Part shown: positions 1-8,573 of the stretch, in pieces
How positions within the stretch are numbered: position 1 is the stretch's first letter
How the letters are laid out: every line of letters starts with the position of its first letter
Origin: VYFG01 sp965204165
Lineage (GTDB): Bacteria > Pseudomonadota > Gammaproteobacteria > Arenicellales > Poriferihabitantaceae
DNA length: 64,000 nt
Direction: 5' to 3'
Assembly: GCA_965204165.1 (NCBI GenBank)
Contig: OZ241969.1
Coordinates: forward strand, 3,472,001 to 3,536,000
Made by a program: the position numbers and the translations under genes
Notes under the pieces: generated by a model
Seen by the model: only the letters and a program-made list of their open reading frames with translations
Databases searched by the model: none
What the model was told of the DNA's origin: nothing

Positions 1-56
1 GGTCTAGTGTCCCACGGTCAATGCAGTCGGACATGCAGCGGTCGCTACAGGCCGGC

Positions 57-1148
57 TCAGTGGGTGCCGTGATGGCTCAGGGCGCTGCCCAGCAGACGGG
101 CAGTGATGTCCACCGCGGAGATCACCTCGTCGTAGTGCATCCGTGTCGGGCCGATCACGCCCAGCACACCGACCCGCTGGTGGTCCACCTCGTAGGGCGC
201 GGCGATCACGCTGCAATCCTCCAGGATCTTGTACCCGGACTCTTCCCCGATGAATATGTGGACACCGGACGTATCCATGCTCTTTTGCAGGAGATCGTAG
301 AGCACCTGCTTGGTCTTGAACGTGTCGAAAAGCCTCTTGATCTTTTCCAGTTCGGCAAAATCCGGCACCGTCAGGAGGTTGTTCTCCCCGCTCACCAGCA
401 CCGACTCCTGGTCGGTATCGGCATCCGCGCCGAACAGCTGGCCGGCCATTCGGATCGCGGTACGCATCTCACGGTGCATGCTCCGGTGATCGTTCCGCAT
501 GTGCACTGCCAGGTCCAGGCGGACATCATCCAGTATCCAGTTGGCGTAGGTGTCGTTGAAAAAGTTGGCGGCTTCCACCAGTTCGCTGTCGGAGTACTCG
601 CGCCTGGTCGAGATCACCTGGTTCTGGACCTGGCCGTCTGCCGTGATCAGGATCGCCAGTACCCGCTGCTGGGAGAGATTCAGGAACTCGATCTGGCGGA
701 ACTTGCTGCCGGACTTGCTGGGGGTCGAAACCACCCCGGCAAACGAGGTGATCTGTGACAGCATTTCCGTGGCGCTGGTGAGGATGCCCCGGAAGTCGGA
801 AACCCCCTGAAGGGCGGTCCGGAAATCGGCACGAAGGTCGGCCAGGGAATCGTGGTTGATCTGGCCGGAGCGCATCATGCAGTTGATGAACAACCGGTAG
901 CCCTTGCGCGTCGGCACCCTGCCCGAGGAGGTGTGCGGTGCCTGTATCAGCCCCAGATCCTCCAGATCGGACATCACGTTGCGGATGGTGGCCGGGCTGA
1001 GCGCCAGAGCGGTTTCCCGGGACAGGGTCCGCGAACCCACCGGCACCCCGTCGCTGATGTACCGTCCGATGAGCCCGAGGAGTACCTGTTCAGCACGGGG
1101 GCTCAATTCGATTCGTTCTTGCAGCTTTTCAGTACCGGATGCGGACAT
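57..1148 (-). CDS. hrcA: Heat-inducible transcription repressor HrcA
   Basis: At 363 residues the product matches HrcA. An N-terminal winged helix (about residues 15-90) contains the family-typical VPVGSRTL and SPATIRNVMSDLE stretches and is followed by the GAF-like and dimerisation parts, ending in GVLGVIGPTRMHYDEVI. HrcA normally binds CIRCE operators upstream of groE, dnaK or hrcA and depends on GroEL for folding. Here the gene is divergent from nadK and about 30 kb from grpE-dnaK-dnaJ on the same strand, an unusual separation since hrcA often heads that operon. I found no TTAGCACTC-N9-GAGTGCTAA element near it or near the dnaK genes, so its targets lie elsewhere or its operator has diverged. 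The identification itself is firm. Confidence 0.95.
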   Translation of the reverse strand: MSASGTEKLQERIELSPRAEQVLLGLIGRYISDGVPVGSRTLSRETALALSPATIRNVMSDLEDLGLIQAPHTSSGRVPTRKGYRLFINCMMRSGQINHDSLADLRADFRTALQGVSDFRGILTSATEMLSQITSFAGVVSTPSKSGSKFRQIEFLNLSQQRVLAILITADGQVQNQVISTRREYSDSELVEAANFFNDTYANWILDDVRLDLAVHMRNDHRSMHREMRTAIRMAGQLFGADADTDQESVLVSGENNLLTVPDFAELEKIKRLFDTFKTKQVLYDLLQKSMDTSGVHIFIGEESGYKILEDCSVIAAPYEVDHQRVGVLGVIGPTRMHYDEVISAVDITARLLGSALSHHGTH

Positions 1149-1192
1149 CGTTTAAATTCTTCCGGGTACCATATGATGTCGTACCTGAAAGA

Positions 1193-1221
1193 GAAATAGC
1201 AACCCGGCTCCGAGGTGTCAA
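1193..1221 (-). promoter_or_regulatory. Candidate sigma-70 promoter of hrcA
   Basis: On the minus strand a perfect -35 box TTGACA (1216-1221) is followed after 17 bases by TATTTC (1193-1198), about 45 bases before the hrcA start. Spacing and -35 match the housekeeping consensus; the -10 is weaker. Inferred from sequence only. Confidence 0.5.
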
Positions 1222-1223
1222 GA

Positions 1224-1251
1224 TTGTTTTTTGTCCGGTTGTGCATATACT
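1224..1251 (+). promoter_or_regulatory. Candidate promoter of nadK-recN
   Basis: TTGTTT (1224-1229), a 16-base spacer and TATACT (1246-1251) lie in the AT-rich divergent region between hrcA and nadK. The -10 is good and the -35 poor. It lies almost back to back with the hrcA promoter candidate. Confidence 0.35.
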
Positions 1252-1332
1252 GTGGTCCGTTCCAGGGATCAGTTTCAAGGAATCTGCATACCTTTCTACT
1301 ATAAGAATAAAAAATAACTATCTGTATTTAAT

Positions 1333-2193
1333 TTGAAAATATCCAAAATCGGACTGTTCGGAAAGTTTCGCGACTCCAGCGTGGCACCGGTCATGGACCG
1401 GGTGCGGACACTCCTAGAGGCGCGCGGCGTACGGGTGCTGCTGGGCAGCACCACTTCCGCGGAGATCGACGGAGAATGGATTGACGATCAGCACCTTCCC
1501 CTGGACCAGTTGATCGACGTCGCCATGGTGGTCGGGGGGGACGGCACCATGCTGAACGCCGCCAGGATTCTCTGTACCCACGGCGTACCCATGGTCGGCG
1601 TGAATCTCGGCAGGCTCGGCTTTCTCACCGACATTCCCCAGGGCGACCTGGAAACCAACCTGGATGCCCTGCTGGACGGCCGCTTCAGCGTGGAAAACCG
1701 GACGCTGCTGAAGACGACGGTGCTCAAGGATGATGTATCCATCTACGAAGGCGTCAGCCTGAATGATGCCGTGATCGCCAAGGGCAATACCGGCCGGCTG
1801 ATCGAATTCGAAACCAGGATCGACGGTCGTTTCGTGAGCCATACCCGCAGCGACGGCATCATCATCGCCACGCCGACGGGCTCTACCGCCTATTCCCTGT
1901 CCTCCGGCGGGCCCATCGTGTATCCGACGCTCTCGGTCCTGAGCATCGCCCCGATCTGTCCGCACACCCTGAGCAACCGCCCCATCATCATCTCGGACGA
2001 CGCCGTGGTGGACATCTGTGCCTTCAGAACACCGGAAACCCGCGCCATCCTGTCCCTGGACGGCCTGATTGTGCATCAGCTTTCCGGGGAAGAGACCCTT
2101 CGCCTGACCAGGGCGGACAGGAAGCTGTCCATGATCCGGATCGACCCCCACGACCATTTCGAAGTACTGAGAACCAAGCTCGGCTGGGGCTGA
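1333..2193 (+). CDS. nadK: NAD kinase
   Basis: This gene encodes an ATP-dependent NAD kinase that makes NADP. The 286-residue product has the family's GGDGT motif at about residues 68-72, the NDAVI motif near residue 140 and the glycine-rich GSTAYSLSSGGP segment near residue 180. The frame opens with a TTG codon directly before KISKIGLFGK, the usual N-terminal strand; no ATG or GTG fits better, so the unusual start is accepted. The stop codon overlaps the ATG of recN (TGATG), indicating translational coupling. nadK-recN is a common gammaproteobacterial pair. Confidence 0.95.
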   Translation: MKISKIGLFGKFRDSSVAPVMDRVRTLLEARGVRVLLGSTTSAEIDGEWIDDQHLPLDQLIDVAMVVGGDGTMLNAARILCTHGVPMVGVNLGRLGFLTDIPQGDLETNLDALLDGRFSVENRTLLKTTVLKDDVSIYEGVSLNDAVIAKGNTGRLIEFETRIDGRFVSHTRSDGIIIATPTGSTAYSLSSGGPIVYPTLSVLSIAPICPHTLSNRPIIISDDAVVDICAFRTPETRAILSLDGLIVHQLSGEETLRLTRADRKLSMIRIDPHDHFEVLRTKLGWG

Positions 2194-3875
2194 TGTTCGA
2201 CTGGTTGTCCATCCGACACTTCGCCATCGCATCGGAAGTGGAGCTGGAGTTCGGTGCGGGATTCACCGCCATCACCGGCGAAACGGGTTCCGGCAAGTCG
2301 CTGCTCGTGGATGCGCTGGGAATCCTGCTGGGTGGACGGGGGGAACAGGGACTGATCCAGCAGGGCAAGGAGGAAGCCGAGATACGGGGCGGATTCAGCC
2401 TTCCGGACGGCAGCCCGGTTCTCGCCTGGCTCCGGGAAAGGGATCTGCAGGGCGAGGACGAACTGGTTCTGCGGCGAATCCTCCGGCGTGACCGCCCCGG
2501 GCGGAGTTTCATCAACGGCAACCCGGTCAACGTGTCCCAGTTGCGGGACCTGGGGGATCGGCTGGTGGAAATCCACGGTCAGCAGGAACACCATTCTCTG
2601 CTTCAGAGAAGCGTGCAGCAGGCACTGCTGGATAAGGCCGCGGGCAATTCCGGGCTGCTGGACGAACTCGCCACCGCCTGGGACGGCCTGCGGGAGATCG
2701 GGAAGCGGCTTGCGAACATCAGCCGGGAGCAGGAAAGCGTACTGGAACGCATCGAACTGCTCCAGTTCCAGCTGTCCGAGCTCGATCGGCTGGATCCGGG
2801 GGACGACGAATGGGAGTCGTTGTCGCAGAAACAAAGAAGACTCGGCCACGCGGCCGAACTCCTGGATGCGATGCATGGAGCCGTGGCACAGCTGCACGAT
2901 GATGACCTGTCGGTTCACGGGCAACTGAACCGGATTGCCGGACGCATGCGCCAACTCGAACAGTACGATCCGGCCACCGGCGAAATCGCCGCGCTGCTGG
3001 AGGAGGCCGAAATCAACGTCAGCGAATCCGTCACCCGGCTCAGGGAGTCTCTCGACCAGATTGACCCGGGGGTGGATGAACTGCAACAGGTGGAGGAGCG
3101 GATGTCCGCCTGGCATGCAATGGCGCGGAAGTACCGGGTGCTCCCCGGTGAGCTGCCGGGCATGAGAGCCGGCCTTGGCGACTCGCTGGAGCAACTGAAA
3201 AACCCGCAGGCGGAACGGGAAAGGTTGGAGAGGCAGCAAGAGGAGGCCGGGCAGGTGTGCGAACGGCTGGCGGATGCGATCAGCGGGAACCGCCGCAAGG
3301 CCGCCTCGGCCCTGGCCCGGAAAATCACGAGCGCGATGCGGGAACTCGGCATGCCCGGCGGCCGTCTGGAAATCGTCCTTGAGCCCGTGAAGCCGGAACC
3401 ACTGTCCCGCTCGGGCCGCGAAACCGTGACCTTCCTCGTGTCCGCGAATGCGGGACTGGAGCTGCAACCCCTGTCCAGGGTTGCCTCCGGCGGGGAAATC
3501 TCCCGCATTTCCCTGGCCATCCAGGTGATCCTGGCGGATGCCGCCGATGTGCCTACGATGATATTCGACGAGGTGGACGTCGGCATCGGCGGAACCGTGG
3601 CCAATGTCGTGGGCGAGCGCCTGCGCCAGCTCGGAAAATCCTGTCAGGTGATCAGTGTCACCCACCTCCCCCAGGTCGCTTCGCGGGCCAATCGACATAT
3701 CTCGGTCACCAAGAGGGAGCGAAAAAATATCGTGGACGTGGAACTCAGCCTGCTGGAGCGGCCCGAAAGAATCGTGGAAATCGCCCGCATGTCCGGGACC
3801 GACACACCAAGCCAGGCCTCCCGGGACCATGCCAGGCAGATGCTGGATTCGGGCGACCCGGAACGCCCGGGCTGA
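2193..3875 (+). CDS. recN: DNA repair protein RecN
   Basis: RecN is an SMC-like ATPase acting in double-strand break repair. The 560-residue product has Walker A GETGSGKS at residues 29-36, a central coiled-coil region rich in E, L and R, the ABC signature RVASGGEISRISLA and Walker B TMIFDEVDVGIGG, followed by the switch histidine in VISVTHLPQVAS. Length and domain order are normal. It overlaps the nadK stop by one base and is followed closely by a GNAT gene and bamE on the same strand, so a four-gene transcript is likely. No LexA box was recognised upstream. Confidence 0.95.
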   Translation: MFDWLSIRHFAIASEVELEFGAGFTAITGETGSGKSLLVDALGILLGGRGEQGLIQQGKEEAEIRGGFSLPDGSPVLAWLRERDLQGEDELVLRRILRRDRPGRSFINGNPVNVSQLRDLGDRLVEIHGQQEHHSLLQRSVQQALLDKAAGNSGLLDELATAWDGLREIGKRLANISREQESVLERIELLQFQLSELDRLDPGDDEWESLSQKQRRLGHAAELLDAMHGAVAQLHDDDLSVHGQLNRIAGRMRQLEQYDPATGEIAALLEEAEINVSESVTRLRESLDQIDPGVDELQQVEERMSAWHAMARKYRVLPGELPGMRAGLGDSLEQLKNPQAERERLERQQEEAGQVCERLADAISGNRRKAASALARKITSAMRELGMPGGRLEIVLEPVKPEPLSRSGRETVTFLVSANAGLELQPLSRVASGGEISRISLAIQVILADAADVPTMIFDEVDVGIGGTVANVVGERLRQLGKSCQVISVTHLPQVASRANRHISVTKRERKNIVDVELSLLERPERIVEIARMSGTDTPSQASRDHARQMLDSGDPERPG

Positions 3876-3912
3876 CTGCCCATTGCCTCGCTGCTGGGGT
3901 ATCATTCGCCCG

Positions 3913-4431
3913 ATGAACGAAACCGCACAAATCATCCGGGATCCCGCGCTGGCACCCGCCGCCGCGGGCGCCATACGGCAGGCCAGGCTGGACGATGTCA
4001 CGGACATCCATCGCCTGCTCACCCACTACGCTTCGCTGGAAAGACTGCTGCCCCGCGCCGAGCCGGACATCTACCAGTCGTTGCGGGAGTTTGTCGTGGC
4101 CGAGCGCGATGGCCGCGTGGTCGGCTGCGCCTCACTGCAGATATTCACCCGCGATCTCGGCGAGGTGCGCAGCCTGGCAGTGGACCCCGATGCCACCGGA
4201 ATGCGGATCGGTTCACGTCTCGTGGGGGCGCTGGAAGAAGACGCGCGCCGGCTGGGACTTTCCCGGCTGATGGCGCTGACCTACGAAGTCAGCTTTTTCA
4301 ACAGAATGGGTTATGAAGTGGTGGAAATGAAAGTCCTTCCCGAAAAGGTCTGGGGCGCATGCATCAACTGCCCGAAATTCCGCAATTGTGATGAAATAGC
4401 GGTTCTCAAATACCTGTCTGCCACGGAATGA
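3913..4431 (+). CDS. GNAT N-acetyltransferase, ArgA/short-NAGS-like
   Basis: The 172-residue product begins at ATG 3913. It carries a GNAT fold: IRQARLDDVTDIHRLL at the start, the acetyl-CoA region around LAVDPDATGMRIGSRLV, and the C-terminal VWGACINCPKFRNCDEIAV. That Cys-rich tail is typical of short N-acetylglutamate-synthase-like acetyltransferases used for the first step of arginine synthesis. The frame stays open far upstream inside recN, but residues before 3913 do not resemble the family. It ends in an ATGA overlap with bamE. Substrate assignment is an inference; GNAT membership is firm. Confidence 0.75.
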   Translation: MNETAQIIRDPALAPAAAGAIRQARLDDVTDIHRLLTHYASLERLLPRAEPDIYQSLREFVVAERDGRVVGCASLQIFTRDLGEVRSLAVDPDATGMRIGSRLVGALEEDARRLGLSRLMALTYEVSFFNRMGYEVVEMKVLPEKVWGACINCPKFRNCDEIAVLKYLSATE

Positions 4432-4787
4432 AACCACCCGCCCTCGAAATGCCGAAACGTGTCATCCGAACCATTGTCCCCCTGGCCCTCGTCATGATGC
4501 TGGGAGCAGCGGTTTCCGCATGCGTCTACCGGGTTGACGTCCAGCAGGGAAACGAGATCACCGCAGACATGATCTCCAAACTGAATCCCGGCATGACCCG
4601 CCGTCAGGTCGTCAAGATCCTGGGATATCCCCTGGTCAGCGATCCGTTCAACCGTAACCGGTGGGATTACTTCTATTCCTACAAGTCCGGCAAGACCCGG
4701 GAAATGACCCGCCGGTCCGCCAAGCTCCTGTTTGAAGGGGACTACCTGACCTCGGTGGAAAGCGATATCGCCCCGGAAACCGAATAG
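4428..4787 (+). CDS. bamE: Outer membrane assembly lipoprotein BamE
   Basis: This is a small lipoprotein of the BAM complex, which inserts beta-barrel proteins in the outer membrane. The 119-residue product has a hydrophobic signal with a lipobox ending at Cys32 (AVSAC), then the conserved KLNPGMTRRQVVKILGYP and the WDYFYSYKSG region of the SmpA/OmlA family. It overlaps the preceding acetyltransferase gene by 4 bases (ATGA). In many gammaproteobacteria bamE lies next to recN, as it nearly does here. Confidence 0.93.
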   Translation: MKPPALEMPKRVIRTIVPLALVMMLGAAVSACVYRVDVQQGNEITADMISKLNPGMTRRQVVKILGYPLVSDPFNRNRWDYFYSYKSGKTREMTRRSAKLLFEGDYLTSVESDIAPETE

Positions 4788-4807
4788 GCCGGAAACGCAA
4801 TGATGCC

Positions 4808-4833
4808 GGGCCGGTCCGCGCGCGACCCGGCCC
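4808..4833. terminator. GC hairpin between convergent bamE and dsbC
   Basis: GGGCCGG (4808-4814) and CCGGCCC (4827-4833) can pair around a 12-base loop in the 61-base gap between convergent genes. There is no T-run on either side, so intrinsic termination is uncertain. Confidence 0.35.
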
Positions 4834-4848
4834 CGCCGGTAATTACTC

Positions 4849-5625
4849 CTAGCCGTCCGCGCTTTGCAGTCCGGCTTCGGCCAGAAGCTTCTCGGGGGCA
4901 ACGTATCCGCCCAGCACCCGCCCGTCGTCCAGCATGATGAACGGTGTGCCCTGCACCCCCAGCCGGAAGCCGAGCTGATAGTGCTCGTCGACGGGATTCT
5001 CGCAGACCTTCCGTTCGATCTCCTCCCCGGCCTTGGCCCTGGTCATGGCGTCACCCTGGTCCGCCGCGCACCAGACCGCCACCGCCTCGTGCCAGCTGTC
5101 TGAATCGAAGCCGGCCCTCGGCCACATCATGTAGCGGACCTTGAGTCCGCCTTCCTTCAGTGCCGGGACATCGCGATGAAATTTCTGGCACCAGCCGCAA
5201 TCCGTGTCGGTGAACACCGTGATATAGCGCGTGCCCTCCGGATCACCCATGATGATCATCCGGCTCTCGGGGACCCCGTCCAGTTCCTGGATCGCAAGCT
5301 GCTGCTCCCTGTTCTGCCGCTCCCGGGTCCAGCTGACACGCCGGTCGGTGTCATACACCTCCCCGATCAGCACGAACCCGGCATGGCTGTAGACATACAG
5401 GTGCTCGTTGCCGATGCGCACATGGTAGACCCCCTGCATTTCGGTCGGCTCCACCGAAGCGATGGTCGCCCCATCGGGAATGATTTTCAGCAGGTTCTCG
5501 CGAACCGCATCCATTTCAACGGTCACCCGGTCCTGGGCGTTCACAACCGGCGGGGCGATCGCCAGGGCGGCGGCAAGCATCACCGCTCTGGCCAGTGCCC
5601 GGTCAGGGCGGAAATTTCGTGTCAT
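4849..5625 (-). CDS. dsbC: Periplasmic disulfide isomerase DsbC
   Basis: This 258-residue thiol:disulfide isomerase reshuffles wrong disulfides in periplasmic proteins. The start at 5625 is preceded by an AAGGAGA ribosome site and gives a clean signal peptide (ALAIAPPVVNA, cleavage near residue 30). A dimerisation domain follows, then a thioredoxin fold with active site CGWC at residues 143-146 and the cis-proline GTPF loop. E. coli DsbC has CGYC; Trp here is a mild variant. A second Cys pair is present further on. It stands alone, convergent with bamE. Confidence 0.93.
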   Translation of the reverse strand: MTRNFRPDRALARAVMLAAALAIAPPVVNAQDRVTVEMDAVRENLLKIIPDGATIASVEPTEMQGVYHVRIGNEHLYVYSHAGFVLIGEVYDTDRRVSWTRERQNREQQLAIQELDGVPESRMIIMGDPEGTRYITVFTDTDCGWCQKFHRDVPALKEGGLKVRYMMWPRAGFDSDSWHEAVAVWCAADQGDAMTRAKAGEEIERKVCENPVDEHYQLGFRLGVQGTPFIMLDDGRVLGGYVAPEKLLAEAGLQSADG

Positions 5626-5895
5626 TGCACTCTCCTTCGAATGTGGTCTGTCGGAAGCTTGGATGTCCCGCAATCCTGAAAGTTCATGAATCAGGGAGGA
5701 TGATCGGCCTGCCGAGTAACCCGCCATTATCCATGAACGGGACGGATAACCCAAGACCTGCCGCACCGACCCGCAGGGTAATTCTTTTCTGCAGAGTTTT
5801 TTCTTCCGGTCAAAGGACTTACCCCAAACACTGGACTTTTCCCCCGGGTACTGGTATAAATCCCGTCACAAGACCATCAGACGGACATACGCAAG

Positions 5896-6948
5896 GTGGA
5901 CCTTTCAGAGGTGTCGGTAGACATCATACCGGCGAGAGATGAATCCCGGTTCCGGGATCTGATGCAGGCGCATCACTATCTCGGCGCGGTGCCGGCGCGG
6001 GGCGAGACGCTGCGCTATGTGGCCCATCACCGGGGGCGCTGGCTGGCACTGGCCATGTTCTCGGCATCGGCGCTGAAATGCGGCGCCCGGGACCGGTGGA
6101 TCGGCTGGGAGTACGGCATCCGGTTCGGCCGCCTGCACCTGATCACCAACAACTCGCGCTTCCTGATCCTGCCCGGCGCACCGCGCAACCTCGGCTCGCG
6201 CGTGCTTTCCCTGTGCACCCGCCGCCTCGCCCGCGACTGGCCGCTCCGCTTCGGTCACGGCCTCCTGCTGGTGGAGACCTTCGTCGACCCCGCCCGCTTC
6301 CACGGCACCGTCTACCGCGCCGCCAACTGGATCGAGGTCGGGCATACCCGGGGCTTCGGCCGCGAGGGCCCGGGCTACAGCGAACACGCAAATCCCAAGC
6401 TCGTCTTCGTCCATCCCCTGTCGCGCACCGCCCGCGCCCGCCTCCGGGACCCCTGCCTCGACACCACACTGCAACATGGAGTACCCAGGATGACTCTCAC
6501 CGCCGAACAGATGCGATCCCTGCCCGACTTCTTCCGCGACATCGACGATCCCCGACGCCGCCAGGGCCGCCGCCACGCCCTGTCCACCATGCTGGCATTG
6601 GCCGCAGCGGCCACGCTCTGCGGCATGCGCGGCTACAAGGCCATGAGCGAATGGATCGACGACCTCAGCCCCAGGGTCCTGGAACGTTTCCGCGTACGCC
6701 GTTCCAGGAGCGGACACCAGGTGCCCAGCCTGTCCGCCATCCGCAGCGTCCTCATCCGCATCGACCCGGACCAGTTCGATGCCGCCCTGCGGGCGTGGCA
6801 CCAGGTCCATGGCCCAAAGGACACCGCCATTGCCGTCGACGGCAAGACCATCCGGGGCGCCATCGATGACCAGGGCAACCGGCCCCACGTGCTCGGCGCC
6901 GTCGGCCACCACACCGGAATCCCCTGGAGTCAAAAAAAGTCGGCCTGA
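5896..6948 (+). CDS. DUF4338 (DruA-like) domain fused to the N-terminal half of an ISAs1-family transposase
   Basis: A 350-residue frame starts at GTG 5896; a stop at 5857 excludes a longer N-terminus. Residues about 15-190 match DUF4338, the domain named DruA in the Druantia defence system, through HHYLGAVPARGETLRYVA, RDRWIGW, LHLITNNSRFLILP and VETFVDPARFHGTVYRAANW. From about residue 200 the protein becomes an ISAs1/H-repeat transposase (LPDFFRDIDDPRRRQGRRH) and reaches the first catalytic Asp in AVDGKTIRG. Translation stops at TGA 6948, but the rest of the transposase continues in the -1 frame. Joined products would be 592 residues. The element may use programmed frameshifting or may be decayed by one lost A. 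Confidence 0.8.
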   Translation: MDLSEVSVDIIPARDESRFRDLMQAHHYLGAVPARGETLRYVAHHRGRWLALAMFSASALKCGARDRWIGWEYGIRFGRLHLITNNSRFLILPGAPRNLGSRVLSLCTRRLARDWPLRFGHGLLLVETFVDPARFHGTVYRAANWIEVGHTRGFGREGPGYSEHANPKLVFVHPLSRTARARLRDPCLDTTLQHGVPRMTLTAEQMRSLPDFFRDIDDPRRRQGRRHALSTMLALAAAATLCGMRGYKAMSEWIDDLSPRVLERFRVRRSRSGHQVPSLSAIRSVLIRIDPDQFDAALRAWHQVHGPKDTAIAVDGKTIRGAIDDQGNRPHVLGAVGHHTGIPWSQKKSA

Positions 6949-6961
6949 AACCGGGGGCCGA
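6926..6961 (+). promoter_or_regulatory. Candidate -1 ribosomal frameshift site
   Basis: The zero frame reads CAA AAA AAG at 6931-6939, so A_AAA_AAG (6933-6939) lies in exact X_XXY_YYZ phase, the most slippery bacterial heptamer. A GGAG lies 4 bases upstream (6926-6929). Directly downstream TCGGCC (6940-6945) can pair with GGCCGA (6956-6961), enclosing the zero-frame TGA. A -1 slip at 6939 enters the frame that encodes the rest of the transposase. A one-base deletion in an original run of eight A would give the same layout. Confidence 0.5.
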
Positions 6962-7673
6962 TGACGAAACCAAACGCACCAACGAGATCGGCATCGTCAT
7001 CCCGCTGCTCGACACCCTCTCCGACATCGAAGGATGCACCATCACCACCGATGCCATGCTCACCCAACGCAAGCTCGCCGACTATCTCCACGGACGCCGC
7101 GCCCACTACCTCTTCACCGTCAAGGGCAACCAGAAAAACCTGCTCGCCGATATCCGACTGCTCCTCGACCGCCACATCCAGCGCCGTCCGCCGGACTTCA
7201 CCGACCAGGCCCCCAAACCCGTCCATGGCCGCCGGGAGCGCCGTTCCGTCTGGGTCTCGGACAAGCTCAACCACTACCTCCAGTTCCCCAACGTCGGACA
7301 GGTCTTCGCCGTGATGCGTGAAACCACCGAAACCGCAACCGGCAGGAAACGCCGTGAGATCGCCTACGGAATCACCAGCCTGACCCCAAATGACGCCTCC
7401 CCCGAGCGAATCCTCTCCCTCAACCGCGGGCACTGGTCCGTCGAGGCCATGCATCATGTCCTCGACTGGACCTTCGACGAGGACCGCAGCCGAATCCGGG
7501 CCGGACACGGTCCCCAGAACATGTCCCGCCTCAGGCGATTCGCCATCGGCATCATACAGAGCCGGGGACTCGCCGTCGCCGAAACCATGCGCCACCTCGC
7601 CAGGAATCCCCGACGCATGCTCGACTTCCTCAAGATGACCGACAACGCCAGGCCAAACCCGGCTACCGGCTGA
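6939..7673 (+). CDS. C-terminal half of the ISAs1-family transposase (-1 frame)
   Basis: This frame continues the transposase from VGLKPGADDETKRTNEIG and holds the second catalytic Asp in TTDAMLTQRKLADYL and the Glu in LNRGHWSVEAMHHVLDW, both standard for ISAs1-family DDE enzymes. It has no good start of its own before the second Asp and lacks the first Asp, so alone it cannot be active. The 244 residues end at TGA 7673. Clear terminal inverted repeats were not found on either side, so the limits of the element are unknown. Confidence 0.75.
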   Translation, partial: VGLKPGADDETKRTNEIGIVIPLLDTLSDIEGCTITTDAMLTQRKLADYLHGRRAHYLFTVKGNQKNLLADIRLLLDRHIQRRPPDFTDQAPKPVHGRRERRSVWVSDKLNHYLQFPNVGQVFAVMRETTETATGRKRREIAYGITSLTPNDASPERILSLNRGHWSVEAMHHVLDWTFDEDRSRIRAGHGPQNMSRLRRFAIGIIQSRGLAVAETMRHLARNPRRMLDFLKMTDNARPNPATG

Positions 7674-7938
7674 GCATCCCTCCAGGCCCCGAATCCTCAG
7701 CCCCTCAACACACAGGGGCGGGAACAGTCATGCCTCAACGGAACGGAAATCCACCTCCGGGAACATCAACCTGCCCGGTGTAACCACCATGGCGCCCAAT
7801 TCAGTCCAAAGTGGCCAAAATAATCCGTGATAAATCCCAAGCACGGCAGTAACGATCTCTTCGGGCGAATCAGAACAAATTTGCCTTGCACCGACCCGTG
7901 GGGTCCGGCGGTCCCGGACACCCGCACGCCACCCGGTG

Positions 7939-8568
7939 TCATGCCCCAAGCAGCAGCTCGCCAAGACCGGCAATCCGGTCCCGGTTACCGGCCAGCAGTT
8001 CCCTGCCCAACCGCACACCCTCACGGTTGGAAAGCCCCGGGCCATCCGCCACCAGTTTGACGATGGCCAGGCGTGAGAGCCGGTTTCCCGATGCGAGAAA
8101 CCCGGCGATCCCCGCGCCCTCCATGTCATACAGCCAGGGACGGGCAAATGCGGTTTCCGGCGTATCCACGGTCCGCAGGCAGCCTCCGGTCGCGGTCACC
8201 GGACCGGACCTGTCCCCGCCGCCGGGCGGTTGCATCGTGAGTGTCCAGCTTTGCCCCCGGTAATGCACCCGGTGTATCCACACCAGCATGCCGGGCGCGT
8301 ATGCTGCCTGCCCGGCACCGCGCGGGCCGACCGCACTGCCTCCGTATCCCGCAACGCCGAAATTCAGCCAGGTATCCTCTGGTGCGGCGGGTCCGGCAGC
8401 AAAAAGGCGTTCGAGGGTCGCCCGGCATTGGTCCACGCCCTGCCCCGTGAGGACAAGGCGGACCCCGTCTCCGGGGTACAGATTGGAATCATGCCTGCAC
8501 CTTTCGAGGCCGAAATGATCCACGAAGGGCATGCCCTCGGCAAGATGGGCGCAAAGGACGGTCAGCAT
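7939..8568 (-). CDS. Nucleoside phosphorylase/nucleosidase superfamily protein
   Basis: The 209-residue product shows the signature of the purine nucleoside phosphorylase/MTA-SAH nucleosidase superfamily in its C-terminal half: YDMEGAG (ribose-binding Glu) followed by IVKLVADGPG with the base-contacting Asp. The N-terminus (MLTVLCAHLAEGMPFVDHF) fits the first beta strand, although the usual MTAN active-site Glu is not obvious. It starts 5 bases after the stop of the glycosyltransferase gene, so the two are probably cotranscribed. Futalosine-hydrolase-like or hopanoid-associated phosphorylase roles are possible; the substrate cannot be decided from sequence. Confidence 0.65.
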   Translation of the reverse strand: MLTVLCAHLAEGMPFVDHFGLERCRHDSNLYPGDGVRLVLTGQGVDQCRATLERLFAAGPAAPEDTWLNFGVAGYGGSAVGPRGAGQAAYAPGMLVWIHRVHYRGQSWTLTMQPPGGGDRSGPVTATGGCLRTVDTPETAFARPWLYDMEGAGIAGFLASGNRLSRLAIVKLVADGPGLSNREGVRLGRELLAGNRDRIAGLGELLLGA

Positions 8569-8573
8569 CCCGG

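Noticed and set aside
2076..4022. 648-codon minus-strand frame opposite recN
   Set aside because: Shadow of recN with high Pro, Gln, His and Gly content and no recognisable domain.
5856..7838. ATAAATCCC at 5856-5864 and 7830-7838 as target duplication of the ISAs1-type element
   Set aside because: The adjoining sequences do not form terminal inverted repeats, and a 9-base match between two such windows can arise by chance. Element limits are left open.
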